IMG/VR virus record: IMGVR_UViG_3300030108_005118
Location: 1 to 21,236 of that record
Strand: one strand, 5' to 3'
Source of the DNA: a virus
Length of the DNA: 21,236 bases
The notes under the pieces are model-generated. The model searched no databases. It had not been told where the DNA came from and saw nothing but the letters and a program-made list of their open reading frames with translations. Shown here one piece after another: positions 1-9,722 of this stretch (position 1 is its first letter; every line of letters begins with the position of its first letter). A program made the position numbers and the translations under genes.

Positions 1-1
1 T

Positions 2-1924
2 TCACCCGGATTGTTGTACAACACTATAAAATCAGGTATTGCGGTCGATTATCCTATCTTTACTGCGAGCATGGATATTACAGGAGGATACGGCGATCTG
101 CTCTCTGAAGGGGGCGATGGAAATTATCTAGGCACTGGATTTATATCCGGCTCCACCGGTATAGGTAGGTTCCACCTTCGCCTTCCGTTTGAGACCCTTG
201 TGCAGCCAGAAAATTACCTACGTGATATCGATATAGTTAACATGGAGACACACGCCAGTGCTGCGCAGAATTGTACTGCCTCTTGGAACGGGGATGGCGG
301 ACCTCTCTACAAGTATATGGCTAGTAATTTCCTCGCAGAAGTTCCAGAATTTTTCTTGCGTGAGCAGCAATTCACGAGCCTTGTCTCTTTACCTGAATCC
401 AAATGGGGTGAAACTGAGAAGGACAGAGTTTATGGCGCAAGAATCAAAGTTAGAAAGAGTTACAACAATGTGACTGTTCGAACTGGATCTTTGGGCTATA
501 GAAACCCCCTAACTCCTATAACTCAGTGGCGCACCGATTTGCATGAAAACTTTACGATGTATAGTCGCCCAAGTGCATTTGGACCGCCGGTGGGAATAGG
601 TACAAACTTAGACTCTTTGGGTGGCTTCAACCCAGCATTTACGCCGCCATATTATTATGGTGAATCCTGGGCAGATGTGTTTTTTACTGCCCCTCGATCC
701 GGAAGCTTCTCTATCGCTGATTTATTATCGGCAGACAACTTAGCAGTGTCATATATTCGAATCGGAGATGACTGGATTTATAAAGATGGAACTGCCGCAG
801 GCAATGCGTTTGCAAACACAATGCTTCACGGTAATAATATCGAGTTTAATTCGATGCAGCTAGATGCTTCATTTAACTTATTTGGAAAGGCAGAAATTAA
901 AAAGGTAACGTATGATCCATCGGGTAAGCCAACAGCTGTTCAGGACGACGCAACTGATAATGTTTGGGTGCTTCAGAGTAAGTTTGAAACGCCTATGCTT
1001 AACTTTGCAGACGTATCGGTGACCAACCCACAGTTTGGGTCTGGCAGTGTTGCGCGCGGAATGTGGCATCAGTATGGTGTCTATCCAGACGCCCCAGACA
1101 AGGGAATCTTCTTCTCTATTTCAGACATCCCAGAGTCTTATATCGTTAACGCCCTGGGTGGCGACCCATCCCTTACTGGTTCCCTAGTCGATCTGGTAGG
1201 GATGTCATCCGAAGAGAAGCGTCTTGGCGAAACCGCCGCAGCTAAGGAGATTCGCGAAGCAGTTATCGCCATACCTTATATTGAAAGAAGCTCACAAAGA
1301 GAGTTTTTTGAGGTCTCTAGAGAGGACATTGAATTAGCCCTAAGTGGCAACCTCAGTGATAACAACTCTATTCAAAATATGGTTAACTCTATGCAGGGGT
1401 ATGTCTTGCCACCTCGATTTGACTTCCTAGCAAATCCGGATAGAGTTGCTCCGTTTGCGATGTATATTTTTGAGTTTAAACACACACTAGATCGTGATGA
1501 CCTTACGGACATATGGCAGGGATTGTTGCCAAAGATTGGCTACTCGTTTGATGAGGAGAGTGATCCCTTTAAGGAGGGCAACGGTGCTCCATCTAACCAA
1601 GTGCAAAAGGAGGTCTCAATAACCCACCCACTCCTTGCGCAAGAACTATTAAACAAGGAATCATTTAACAACAACATTCGTTGGATGGTCTTCAAGGCAA
1701 AGCAAAAGGCTAACAAGAACTACTTCAGCAAGGTGATCAAGGACCAGATAAATGCCAATAACAACTTTGATAAGGGTCGCGCAGCAGAAATTGGTCGTGA
1801 TGACTCAACAAGGGCGGCTGAGCCAAAGTACAGCTACAACTGGCCATATGATTTCTTTTCTCTGGTCGAACTAGTTAACATAGAAGCAGAAGTAGAGATT
1901 TCAAATACCGAAGAAGATAGTTAG
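2..1924 (+). CDS. Large phage virion protein, 5'-truncated
   Basis: The frame is open from the left edge (codons at 2, 5 and 8 are sense), so the TTG at 11 is not a credible start and the N-terminus lies outside the window. About 640 residues are visible. There is no signal peptide, membrane segment or recognisable enzyme motif. The protein is rich in aromatic, Gly and Pro residues, with a conspicuous segment around nt 570-690 (FTMYSRPSAFGPP, later NPAFTPPYYYGESWAD) that I recall from large structural proteins of uncultured marine phages. The C-terminus is acidic (EEDS). It ends two bases before the next virion-type gene and is presumably cotranscribed with it. A tail, baseplate or other virion role is inferred from context, large size and composition; the exact role is unknown. 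Confidence 0.72.
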   Translation, partial: SPGLLYNTIKSGIAVDYPIFTASMDITGGYGDLLSEGGDGNYLGTGFISGSTGIGRFHLRLPFETLVQPENYLRDIDIVNMETHASAAQNCTASWNGDGGPLYKYMASNFLAEVPEFFLREQQFTSLVSLPESKWGETEKDRVYGARIKVRKSYNNVTVRTGSLGYRNPLTPITQWRTDLHENFTMYSRPSAFGPPVGIGTNLDSLGGFNPAFTPPYYYGESWADVFFTAPRSGSFSIADLLSADNLAVSYIRIGDDWIYKDGTAAGNAFANTMLHGNNIEFNSMQLDASFNLFGKAEIKKVTYDPSGKPTAVQDDATDNVWVLQSKFETPMLNFADVSVTNPQFGSGSVARGMWHQYGVYPDAPDKGIFFSISDIPESYIVNALGGDPSLTGSLVDLVGMSSEEKRLGETAAAKEIREAVIAIPYIERSSQREFFEVSREDIELALSGNLSDNNSIQNMVNSMQGYVLPPRFDFLANPDRVAPFAMYIFEFKHTLDRDDLTDIWQGLLPKIGYSFDEESDPFKEGNGAPSNQVQKEVSITHPLLAQELLNKESFNNNIRWMVFKAKQKANKNYFSKVIKDQINANNNFDKGRAAEIGRDDSTRAAEPKYSYNWPYDFFSLVELVNIEAEVEISNTEEDS

Positions 1925-1926
1925 AA

Positions 1927-3045
1927 ATGGCATTCTTTAATAAAAAACAAGAGGTCTTGGATATTCAATTGACCCCATATGGCGAGGACTTGCTTTCACG
2001 TGGAAAGTTTAAGCCCGTTTATTACGCTTTTTTTGATGATGACATTCTCTATGATGGCTCTGGATCCGCTGGAATTACAGAAGTTCAGAACGATATTGAA
2101 CCAAGAATTCAAGACAACACTCCTAAGAGCAAGATTCAATATGTATATTCCGGACCAGAAAAGCGAACAACGGATAGGATTCGCCAAGCCTGGGAGGAAG
2201 TCGGCTCTGTGGTAATAGGGGAATATGGTGTGCGAACTATTGGAGGCACGCCTGCTCCAATGCTGGAAATGGAACTGCTTACCGAAGAGTCTCGCGGACG
2301 TAATTTTGACCAGTATTACTACGTCGATCGCAACCCTCCGATATTTACCGATTTTAATTTTGTTGAGCCTCTTGGGTCAATGGAGATAGGGAGTGAGCAC
2401 GCCCCATCTTGGAGAATTATTGCACTAAACGGTGAGGTGTCTGGTGCTATAAACTACCTAACAAGCTCCGCTGAAGCAGGTATCCACAACAATGTCAGAA
2501 GGATACCACAGATTGATTTTGACGTTACCTACAGAGTCTTGGTAGGCAATGAGAGGGATATTAATATTGACTCGGGATTAAGAGATAGAATCATCAGTAA
2601 AATATTTGATGATGGGACGTTCTTGTATCTATCGGAGGACGCTCCAAATATCATGTTAGTTGTCGACGAGGAAAATTCTCCAATTGATATTGAGTATGAT
2701 ATTGAAGTATTTTCTGTTGAACGTGGACCAGAAGGAGCAGACACGCTCTTAATGCCTCTATATTTTCAAAAAAAACCGGAACAGGTTGTGAACGGAGTGC
2801 TGCTGGATCCAGACGAAATACCAGTGTTCAACTTGACTGATCTAGACCCTTCATACACTGAATACTTCTTTCAAATCAATTCAGATTTAGAAATACCTGA
2901 AGAAGAGATATGCCCCAAGATAACAAACCTTAGAAGCAGGGGAGTTGTAGGCGGCAATATACCGTATGATTGCCCTGACGTGAAGAGGGTTAACTTAATG
3001 GACGTATATGGATCTGATACCGGAGAAGTGGAGATTTGTGACTAA
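1927..3045 (+). CDS. Phage structural protein with N-terminal LDIxLTxxG motif (372 aa)
   Basis: The ATG at 1927 follows the upstream stop by two bases, and the stop overlaps the next start as TAATG, suggesting translational coupling. Residues 1-44 form a distinctive block: MAFFNKKQEVLDIQLT, then YGEDLLSRGKF, then FFDDDILYDG. A recognisable variant of this block opens the 313-aa protein at 9723. The remainder is acidic, beta-rich looking and without membrane segments. The last ~45 residues carry three cysteines (ICP, YDCP and the terminal EICD), which are rare elsewhere in the protein. I recall this N-terminal block from virion-region genes of marine myoviruses, but do not know its biochemical role. 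A tail or baseplate component is the best guess. Confidence 0.75.
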   Translation: MAFFNKKQEVLDIQLTPYGEDLLSRGKFKPVYYAFFDDDILYDGSGSAGITEVQNDIEPRIQDNTPKSKIQYVYSGPEKRTTDRIRQAWEEVGSVVIGEYGVRTIGGTPAPMLEMELLTEESRGRNFDQYYYVDRNPPIFTDFNFVEPLGSMEIGSEHAPSWRIIALNGEVSGAINYLTSSAEAGIHNNVRRIPQIDFDVTYRVLVGNERDINIDSGLRDRIISKIFDDGTFLYLSEDAPNIMLVVDEENSPIDIEYDIEVFSVERGPEGADTLLMPLYFQKKPEQVVNGVLLDPDEIPVFNLTDLDPSYTEYFFQINSDLEIPEEEICPKITNLRSRGVVGGNIPYDCPDVKRVNLMDVYGSDTGEVEICD

Positions 3046-6000
3046 TGTCAAACGTATCTGAAGATAGCCTAAGAAGCGGTGGTTTTACGCCCAACCTATA
3101 CGTAAAAAGGATATCAATTCGTCACGGCTCGTCAATAGTATCATCAAAAAATTCAATTTCTGATCAGGGCAACTTTATTCGATACCGAAGAGACGATGGG
3201 ACCTTGGTTTATAATGCTGTCAATGGCAATTCTGAATTTACGGATGGCTCAACGGAAGTCGATCTTAGTGTGCAAGTTAAGGACGTAATAAACTCAGAAA
3301 CTAAAAAAGGATTTTGGCTGAGTGATCTTGCTGGACGCGCAAAGTCAGTGATGTATGTTCTTCAAAGCACCAACCCAAGACTAACCTCAGAGCTATTAGA
3401 CGGCGCCATATTTGATAGCATAAATCCAAAAGTTCCAGCAAGGTATAAAAAACTAATCGACTATGAAATAAAAGAATTGTCCTTAGCATTTACAGAAGCT
3501 GAAGAGCTGAGTATCTCAAGTATGATTATGCCCACAACAGGAAATAGAGTCGCCTCTCTTAATAGAAGGTTTACGTTTCAGGTCCCAAGTGACTCCCCTC
3601 AGCATTTAACATACTTTACATTTGTAAAAACACCCCTAGAAGAGCCAAAGGGAAAATTCACCCCCCACAGCATGGTGTCAGTTGAGAAGGTTATCGAGGG
3701 AGGGTTGTTGGTTGATCAAGCTTTTGTTTTTCGAGATTCCAGTAATCAAATATGGGCTGGACCTGTCCACCTTCATCCGGAAAAAGGCTGGATGGAGGGC
3801 GCTTTTCACGTTAGCGCCCCGCACGAAAGCTTACGTAGAATAGCCATAAATAACTTTAAAGTTCAAGACGAGCGTATTTTTTCGCTTATAAATTCCCATG
3901 TCATAAATCTAGGAAAAGTGGAGAACACTAGGTCTGAAGTTTCGGACGCTTACGTTTCAAGGTCTCCCGACAATCAGGCGACTATGATTTTTACTTTTGA
4001 CCATCTTAGCTATATGATAGAAAATTCTAAATACGGCAAGCTCTATGCCAATAGCTCGCGCAGCTTGCAGAATGAGCTATTGAGAAGATCTAGGATAACT
4101 AACTTATCGATACTAAGAAAGAGGGTTGTACCAAGAGATTCTATAAACTCATTAGGTAGTGCGGATAAAGTTTTATATGATTTTTCCGATGAAAAGCCAC
4201 CGGAGGTTTTGGTTGTTTCCACAGATGATGGTGGAGTTTTGCAAAACCAAAGTCGGTATGTGGTCGACGGCGCTGATTATAACAAGTTTAAAGACATAAG
4301 AAGTTCTTCTGAGCCTCCGACTGATTATAAGTTTTATGGAAGTATAAAAGAATTAGCCCTTGACGCGATCGGTCGTAAGAGAGCGTTTGCAGTCAGAGAC
4401 GGCTCAATTGCAAGAGTTTCGGACGGTAAGTACATTTATCAGGCACAGATTGAAATTGAGGATTCGGCATTTTCGTTTCTTAAGGAAAGGTTGGAACATT
4501 TTAACAAGATGCTCAACTTGATGACTAACTATCTTCAGTTGGCGCAGAGCAATAGTAATTTTAACTCACAAACGGGACGTTTTCGCCGATCCTTCGTTAA
4601 TTCTCAAAAGGTTACAGACCAAGCAATCCCGGTCTGGCTTGGGTCAATTATCTCTCTAATTGAAACAATGGATATCCTCACAGAGATTAGCACCCAAGAA
4701 AAATCACGATTAGCCAATGCCATCTATACTTTGATAAGCCCAGAGGTGGGAACCCTCCAGGGTGTTGAAGTATATGTTTCCGCATTGCAGGCGTTTAGCA
4801 AAAGGTTTGAAGCTGCCATAACTGGACAAAAGGCTGTGCATGCGCGGGACAAAAGTTCAATTTCTCAATCCTCAGAGCACACACGCATTTCCAATACTTT
4901 TCAATTTTCTGAGGTTTTTGATGCCAACGTAACCCACAATACTGGCTTTGAGTATGTAAAGCTATCAGATAACCTAAGCCTAACAACAGCCGAGTTTATT
5001 AGGCGTGTTGATACTGAGTTAGCGAGGTACGCCAAGAACCTATACGATACAACAGAACTACAAGAAAATTTTGATTTTATTAACAATCAAGACGCCCAGG
5101 CGTTGGTTGCGAACAACACTAGGTATGCCCATATGGCGCCAAGATATTTTAAAGTGATTGGCACTGTGGTAGACCTTTTATCAGAGAATAAAGATTCTCT
5201 AGATTTTACCTCAGTAACAGCTACAATTCAGTCAATCCTGGATAATCCAGCTAATCGAGATCTGGATGTTTACATCGAGAGGGACACCCTGGGTCTTCTC
5301 AGGAAAACTGGAACTGGTCCAACAACAGAGAGGATTCAGGCTTTGGCGACACTTTTTGAATCAGCTGCCGCCGATGATGGCATATATGTTAAAGAAACTC
5401 TTGATAGATCCATATTAAAGGTCGACCCTCGCGCTGCATCTCAGGCAAGGTCCGTATCTTCTGAGGAGTTTTTAGGATCGGACAATAAATTTTCAACCTC
5501 AACGGATGAGATACCAGCTAATACCGCTCGTAGTGCCGTTGTGAAGAATGCTGATTCATTGTCGGTTTTACAAGAATTGCTCAGATTTAAAAACGAACCT
5601 ACAGATAAAAATGTTTCACAATCAGAGTCACTAGAAAATATATCTTTTGACCTGACTAGAAACGATAACTTTATCAACAAACGTCTTCGTCCAGAGCTGC
5701 AGCCACCCAATGAGCCTGCTCCGCCTGGCGTCTTAACGGAAGCATTGCAAGCCTTACCAGAGCAAATAAAACTCTTAACTAGAAGCAAGAATAGGGTTTA
5801 TAATGATAGCTCGGCTATGTCAACAACCACGACAGATTCCCAGACAGACGCATTCATATACAATTTTTCCATGATACGAGTAGTAGAATATTTATCCGGC
5901 TATCAAGACGAAGATGCCCGCCGTCCAATCTGGCAAACTTTGAATGCCGATGTTTTAAACTCTGCAAGAAAGGGATTGTTGTGCAGGTTTAGAAGCTACT

Positions 6001-6461
6001 CAGATTCAGCAACTAACATTGGCGCGTTTACCAAGCTAGATAGCATCCCCGTTTATAATGAACACTTTATTTTGTCTCCTACCGGCGCTTCTAGCCCAGC
6101 CCGAACCACTCCGCTAGCGCGGAGACAAATAACTCCGAGTGCTTTAGAGATAGGATTTAAAAAGACCTCATTTACCCGTGGTCCAGAGGGTAGCAACACT
6201 CGCCGTCTAATAGGCTTTGGCACCCAAGTCAACGCAATAGATGGGCAGACAGAATATATTTCTTCTTCTATAACAGGCGCTCCAACCAGCTCCAGACGAA
6301 GGCTCTCAGGGATCACTTCAACAGAAAATGGTTCTGCAGCGTCCGTAGCACCACCTTCAGCTGAGGTCCGCGCGCCCACACGCAGACCCACAGCGCCTGC
6401 AAGAAGATCAGCCCCAGCTAGCACAGGAACGTCAGTAGGCGGCGGAGGATCAGGTTACTAA
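3045..6461 (+). CDS. Very large phage virion protein (1138 aa) with WxGPVHxH segment and disordered C-tail
   Basis: The start is fixed by the TAATG overlap with the preceding gene; the stop overlaps the next start in the same way. No enzyme family is recognised. Residues 236-260 hold a histidine-rich stretch: IWAGPVH, then LHPEKGW, then H255 and PH260, with histidines at 242, 244, 255 and 260. A long middle part (about 480-720) is helix-rich, and a more conserved-looking segment follows around 950-1010. The final ~55 residues are low-complexity, Ser/Ala/Pro/Arg-rich and end in a GGGGSGY stretch, probably disordered. There is no signal peptide or membrane span. It sits between two other virion-type genes and is probably a tail or baseplate component. 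The size and position are certain; the function is inferred. Confidence 0.75.
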   Translation: MSNVSEDSLRSGGFTPNLYVKRISIRHGSSIVSSKNSISDQGNFIRYRRDDGTLVYNAVNGNSEFTDGSTEVDLSVQVKDVINSETKKGFWLSDLAGRAKSVMYVLQSTNPRLTSELLDGAIFDSINPKVPARYKKLIDYEIKELSLAFTEAEELSISSMIMPTTGNRVASLNRRFTFQVPSDSPQHLTYFTFVKTPLEEPKGKFTPHSMVSVEKVIEGGLLVDQAFVFRDSSNQIWAGPVHLHPEKGWMEGAFHVSAPHESLRRIAINNFKVQDERIFSLINSHVINLGKVENTRSEVSDAYVSRSPDNQATMIFTFDHLSYMIENSKYGKLYANSSRSLQNELLRRSRITNLSILRKRVVPRDSINSLGSADKVLYDFSDEKPPEVLVVSTDDGGVLQNQSRYVVDGADYNKFKDIRSSSEPPTDYKFYGSIKELALDAIGRKRAFAVRDGSIARVSDGKYIYQAQIEIEDSAFSFLKERLEHFNKMLNLMTNYLQLAQSNSNFNSQTGRFRRSFVNSQKVTDQAIPVWLGSIISLIETMDILTEISTQEKSRLANAIYTLISPEVGTLQGVEVYVSALQAFSKRFEAAITGQKAVHARDKSSISQSSEHTRISNTFQFSEVFDANVTHNTGFEYVKLSDNLSLTTAEFIRRVDTELARYAKNLYDTTELQENFDFINNQDAQALVANNTRYAHMAPRYFKVIGTVVDLLSENKDSLDFTSVTATIQSILDNPANRDLDVYIERDTLGLLRKTGTGPTTERIQALATLFESAAADDGIYVKETLDRSILKVDPRAASQARSVSSEEFLGSDNKFSTSTDEIPANTARSAVVKNADSLSVLQELLRFKNEPTDKNVSQSESLENISFDLTRNDNFINKRLRPELQPPNEPAPPGVLTEALQALPEQIKLLTRSKNRVYNDSSAMSTTTTDSQTDAFIYNFSMIRVVEYLSGYQDEDARRPIWQTLNADVLNSARKGLLCRFRSYSDSATNIGAFTKLDSIPVYNEHFILSPTGASSPARTTPLARRQITPSALEIGFKKTSFTRGPEGSNTRRLIGFGTQVNAIDGQTEYISSSITGAPTSSRRRLSGITSTENGSAASVAPPSAEVRAPTRRPTAPARRSAPASTGTSVGGGGSGY

Positions 6462-9400
6462 TGTCATCAAATAAAAAACATAACTTTTTAGTCGACTTCA
6501 CCAACACTATGACGTCTTGGGATTCTGAAGGGTCGCCGTTTAGCACTAACACCCCGCAAGCATCACCCAGCCGCCCTAACCAAGACGCTCTTCGTAGAGA
6601 TTATGGCGGCTTATGGTATCCCGGTGTTGGCAGCCGCTGGAGGTATGGTGTCGCTATGGGAGATGGGATGTCTTTAACCCCTAGCCGCCCAGGTGCGCGA
6701 GCGCCAGATGCCCTAATTCATAGATATTTTTATAGAGACTACGCCGGTATTTCTGATGTAAGCTTAGAAGATGTTGTAAATGAATATACTCCCGAAGAGG
6801 AGGGTTCAGTTCCTGGAGGTGTTCCCGAACTTTCTTCACGCATGCGAGCCAACGTTGTTGTTAATTCTGTTGGAGCCGAGGAATTTTATGGAAACGAGGC
6901 TCCCTATGGCTATATACGCCAAAGAATAAGGATTGAGGCAAACCGCGATCTGCTGCCAGCCGGAGGTGTTGTTAGTACCTACACTGACGTTTTCGATGCG
7001 AGCACAGAAGAGCGCGCCGATCCAGCCGACATCACTGCCTGGCGAAATTGGTGCATTGAGAACTATTATGGGCGCTCGACCGAAGAGGGTTCCCTTGGAG
7101 TATATAAAACCTTTTTAGATCACTGCGCTAGCTATGATTCGCCTTACACTCCACTAGAAAAACTGGCGAGCCCAAACAACAGACAAGCAGCCACAACGGA
7201 TTTTGAATATAACTTTTTCATTAAAAAGTATGAGAATACCATCGCCACCTCTCCAACAGAGGACGAAAGAATTATTCCTCATATTTACACAATGTATTTT
7301 GAGAAGTCTCGGGGTATGGGTATTGATGGCGCTGAGGACGTCCCTCGTGGCGCCCCCCGCATCGTTGATCCATCGTACAACGAGGACTTCCTGTACAGTG
7401 ATTTCGTGACACTGAACAGAGCGTTAAAGAAAGTGTTTATAAATAGCCTCCGTGTAGAGCGGTTTGACTCCCTTGCTGGTGTTGAATTAGATTCGGTAAG
7501 GACAGAGAAAACTGGCGAGATAGATAGGGTGAGGTATTTTGAAAAGTGGACGAGCCTCTATAACCGTATCTACAACCCCATTGCTGGCTCTGGCTATCCT
7601 CCCGATGTTGTTGTCAACGGGCTAAACCTCATCAGATCAAAGTATAAAAACCTTCTTTTTACTCGAAACGCTGCTGAGGAATCGCAAGGATATAATTTAT
7701 ATAAGAACCTATTTCCAATGCGCTGTGAGCTTTCATTTCCCTTGGCATATTCGCAGTTTATGGGAGAAGCGCATGTCGGCGACATTGCAGGATTTAACTT
7801 AGCCAACGCCAGCACAGTTGCGCGAATTTGGGACGCATATCATGGTGCCCAACAGCGTGAAACATTGTCCCAATATTTGTTGAAAGTCAACTTTGCTGAA
7901 AATCACCAAAGCGGCGATACTATTCGCGCCACGCCGGATAATATTGCAAACGGTACTGAAAGAACCGCTTTTAAACTAGCGGATTTGTTCGAAAATTTAG
8001 ATTCGTCTCGAACCGGTGGAGCGAACATTACATTTGTGGATGACTTTGTATCTTTTCGAGGAGCGCTTGGAGTCACAAGAACTGAAGACCCCGCTGGAAT
8101 CGTCATTGATACAAATACAGAAGAATCCCCAGACGATAGGATTATAGACCTCAACGACGGTATTAGTTACAATGAATTTATTAATAATATGATTGAATTA
8201 CTGCAAAGTCAATCTGAGCAATATTTGAGAAGATATACGGAGATGTTAGAGGGCGCAGAATCATTCTCATGCCCTCTTTACTACCGAGTCAACAAATACC
8301 AAAGGCTAGCCGGTCAGCGTGGAAGTTTGATACAGACCATTATAATACCCCAATACACAGTTATAAAAAATAAGTTGTTTAGTTACATTGACACTCAGAT
8401 GCGTTATGAGAACAGCTATGAGTATGAAATAATAGGATACAACGCAATCATCGGCTCTAAATACAGGTTTACAGAACTTTATTTGCCAACTTACACCGAC
8501 AGTGGCGCGATAATTGATGGTCAGGTAGAGTATTTTGGACCAATCTTTTTGGCAGCGCAAACGCCTGCTAACCGCAGGCGGACTTCCATGGATAGAGCTG
8601 ATGGCACACGGGTGGCTCTTGCCACAGCTGAGCCGGATGCGGATGCTCGGATTGGCACGCTCCCCGCGCTAGCGACCGCCCTCGACGGAGTTACAGAGCC
8701 AGCCCTACTAGAGGGTTCTGGCAATCCATTCTTTGCTGAAATCGAGGTTGTGGTAGAGCCCTCTATTGTGGTGGTAGAGGTGCCCTACATCGCTAATGGG
8801 TATCCCTGGATGCCGTCTGCTGATACATCTTTTGGAATTGGAACAATTCTTGATGATCCCGGCATATCACCAAACGTGCGTGTAATCCCCTATCGTGGAG
8901 TCGATAACAAAATTTTGTTTAACCTTGAGACAGGGATTGGTCAAGAGTTTAATCTTCCAATTAGCATATCTTCCCGCGAGGAGCAATATTATGCTCGTTT
9001 GCAAGAAAATAGCGACGGCGAAAACGGACCCTTGGTTTTTTACGAAAACGACGATCCGGCTGCAGCTTTTGAGATTTATAGAATTTCATCATACCCCGCC
9101 ACTTACAGGGATTTTGAAAATAATATGATCGCCAACATCCCCACTGATGATAAACTTATCGGATACAGGAGGGGCGCCTCCGTTTCGTATGTTGATGATA
9201 TCAGACCAAACACCAAGTATTATTATATGTTCCGTTCTTTGGATATACATGGTCACTATTCATACCCGTCTGAAATTTATGAGGTCGAGATGATAGAGGA
9301 CGCGGGAGCGGTCTATCCAAGGGTTAGGGTTGTAGACCCCCTTCAGGATCAAAGTAGAAAAACTCTGCAAAAGAATCTAAAAAGATTCTTGCAAATTAAG

Positions 9401-9628
9401 CCTCAATTGACACAAAGACTATTTAATGTTGGCGAGACTTTTGACCCCCTTGATCAAGAAGAGAATGCGTCTGCGCCCGTAACAGACAACATTGTTTTAG
9501 GGAATAGGGCAGAGAAGATTTGGGATCGAAAATTTAAGATTCGCTTGACGTCTAAAAAGTCTGGAAAGAAAATAGACTTAAATGTAACTTTCAAGAAAGA
9601 GTATGATGATCAAAGAAGTGATTCTTAA
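6461..9628 (+). CDS. Very large phage virion protein (1055 aa) with C-terminal fibronectin-III-like segment
   Basis: The ATG overlaps the upstream stop (TAATG). The protein begins with a Ser/Asn/Pro-rich stretch and has no signal peptide or membrane span. Residues ~860-950 resemble a fibronectin type III or related beta-sandwich fold: an FEIYRIS strand, a VDDIRPNTKYYYMFRSLD strand pair (912-928), then HGHYSYPSEIYEV. The very C-terminus is basic (KFKIRLTSKKSGKKIDLNVT), a tail I recall from large proteins of marine phages. Fn3-like modules are common in phage tail, baseplate and adhesin proteins, where they mediate surface contacts. It is the last gene before the only sizeable intergenic gap, so it may end a transcription unit. 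A virion role is inferred; the Fn3 call is by eye and needs a profile search. Confidence 0.73.
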   Translation: MSSNKKHNFLVDFTNTMTSWDSEGSPFSTNTPQASPSRPNQDALRRDYGGLWYPGVGSRWRYGVAMGDGMSLTPSRPGARAPDALIHRYFYRDYAGISDVSLEDVVNEYTPEEEGSVPGGVPELSSRMRANVVVNSVGAEEFYGNEAPYGYIRQRIRIEANRDLLPAGGVVSTYTDVFDASTEERADPADITAWRNWCIENYYGRSTEEGSLGVYKTFLDHCASYDSPYTPLEKLASPNNRQAATTDFEYNFFIKKYENTIATSPTEDERIIPHIYTMYFEKSRGMGIDGAEDVPRGAPRIVDPSYNEDFLYSDFVTLNRALKKVFINSLRVERFDSLAGVELDSVRTEKTGEIDRVRYFEKWTSLYNRIYNPIAGSGYPPDVVVNGLNLIRSKYKNLLFTRNAAEESQGYNLYKNLFPMRCELSFPLAYSQFMGEAHVGDIAGFNLANASTVARIWDAYHGAQQRETLSQYLLKVNFAENHQSGDTIRATPDNIANGTERTAFKLADLFENLDSSRTGGANITFVDDFVSFRGALGVTRTEDPAGIVIDTNTEESPDDRIIDLNDGISYNEFINNMIELLQSQSEQYLRRYTEMLEGAESFSCPLYYRVNKYQRLAGQRGSLIQTIIIPQYTVIKNKLFSYIDTQMRYENSYEYEIIGYNAIIGSKYRFTELYLPTYTDSGAIIDGQVEYFGPIFLAAQTPANRRRTSMDRADGTRVALATAEPDADARIGTLPALATALDGVTEPALLEGSGNPFFAEIEVVVEPSIVVVEVPYIANGYPWMPSADTSFGIGTILDDPGISPNVRVIPYRGVDNKILFNLETGIGQEFNLPISISSREEQYYARLQENSDGENGPLVFYENDDPAAAFEIYRISSYPATYRDFENNMIANIPTDDKLIGYRRGASVSYVDDIRPNTKYYYMFRSLDIHGHYSYPSEIYEVEMIEDAGAVYPRVRVVDPLQDQSRKTLQKNLKRFLQIKPQLTQRLFNVGETFDPLDQEENASAPVTDNIVLGNRAEKIWDRKFKIRLTSKKSGKKIDLNVTFKKEYDDQRSDS

Positions 9629-9722
9629 GAGGATACGGCATAAATAACGGTCTTTACTATTTAAATAAAAATGGGCAAAATGATTGAAAAATCACTAATT
9701 ATATTTATGAAGAGGAAATAAC
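9629..9722 (+). promoter_or_regulatory. Largest intergenic gap; candidate late promoter region
   Basis: This 94-bp AT-rich stretch is the only gap above 30 bp in the window. It contains CATAAATA at 9639-9646 and TTTAAATA at 9660-9667, both near the T4-type late promoter consensus TATAAATA, plus a small hairpin (TGATT-GAAA-AATCA, 9681-9694). No convincing sigma-70 pair is present: a TTGAAA at 9684 has only 10 bp to TATATT. CATAAATA also occurs by chance inside coding sequence at about 3845 and 14569, so the motif alone is weak. A start site here would drive the 313/369/423-aa gene group. It also holds a 16-codon open frame (9671-9721). Confidence 0.35.
9711..9716 (+). promoter_or_regulatory. 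Ribosome binding site for the 313-aa gene
   Basis: AGAGGA lies 6 bp upstream of the ATG at 9723, at normal Shine-Dalgarno spacing. It supports that start after the only large gap. Confidence 0.6.

Noticed and set aside
6053-6424. 123-aa open frame on the - strand
   Set aside because: It is explained by the biased composition of the low-complexity tail of the 1138-aa protein on the + strand.
7438-7445. Exact TATAAATA (T4-type late promoter consensus) on the + strand
   Set aside because: It lies mid-gene in the 1055-aa coding sequence with no gene start nearby; near matches (CATAAATA) also occur in other coding sequence, so it is most likely chance.
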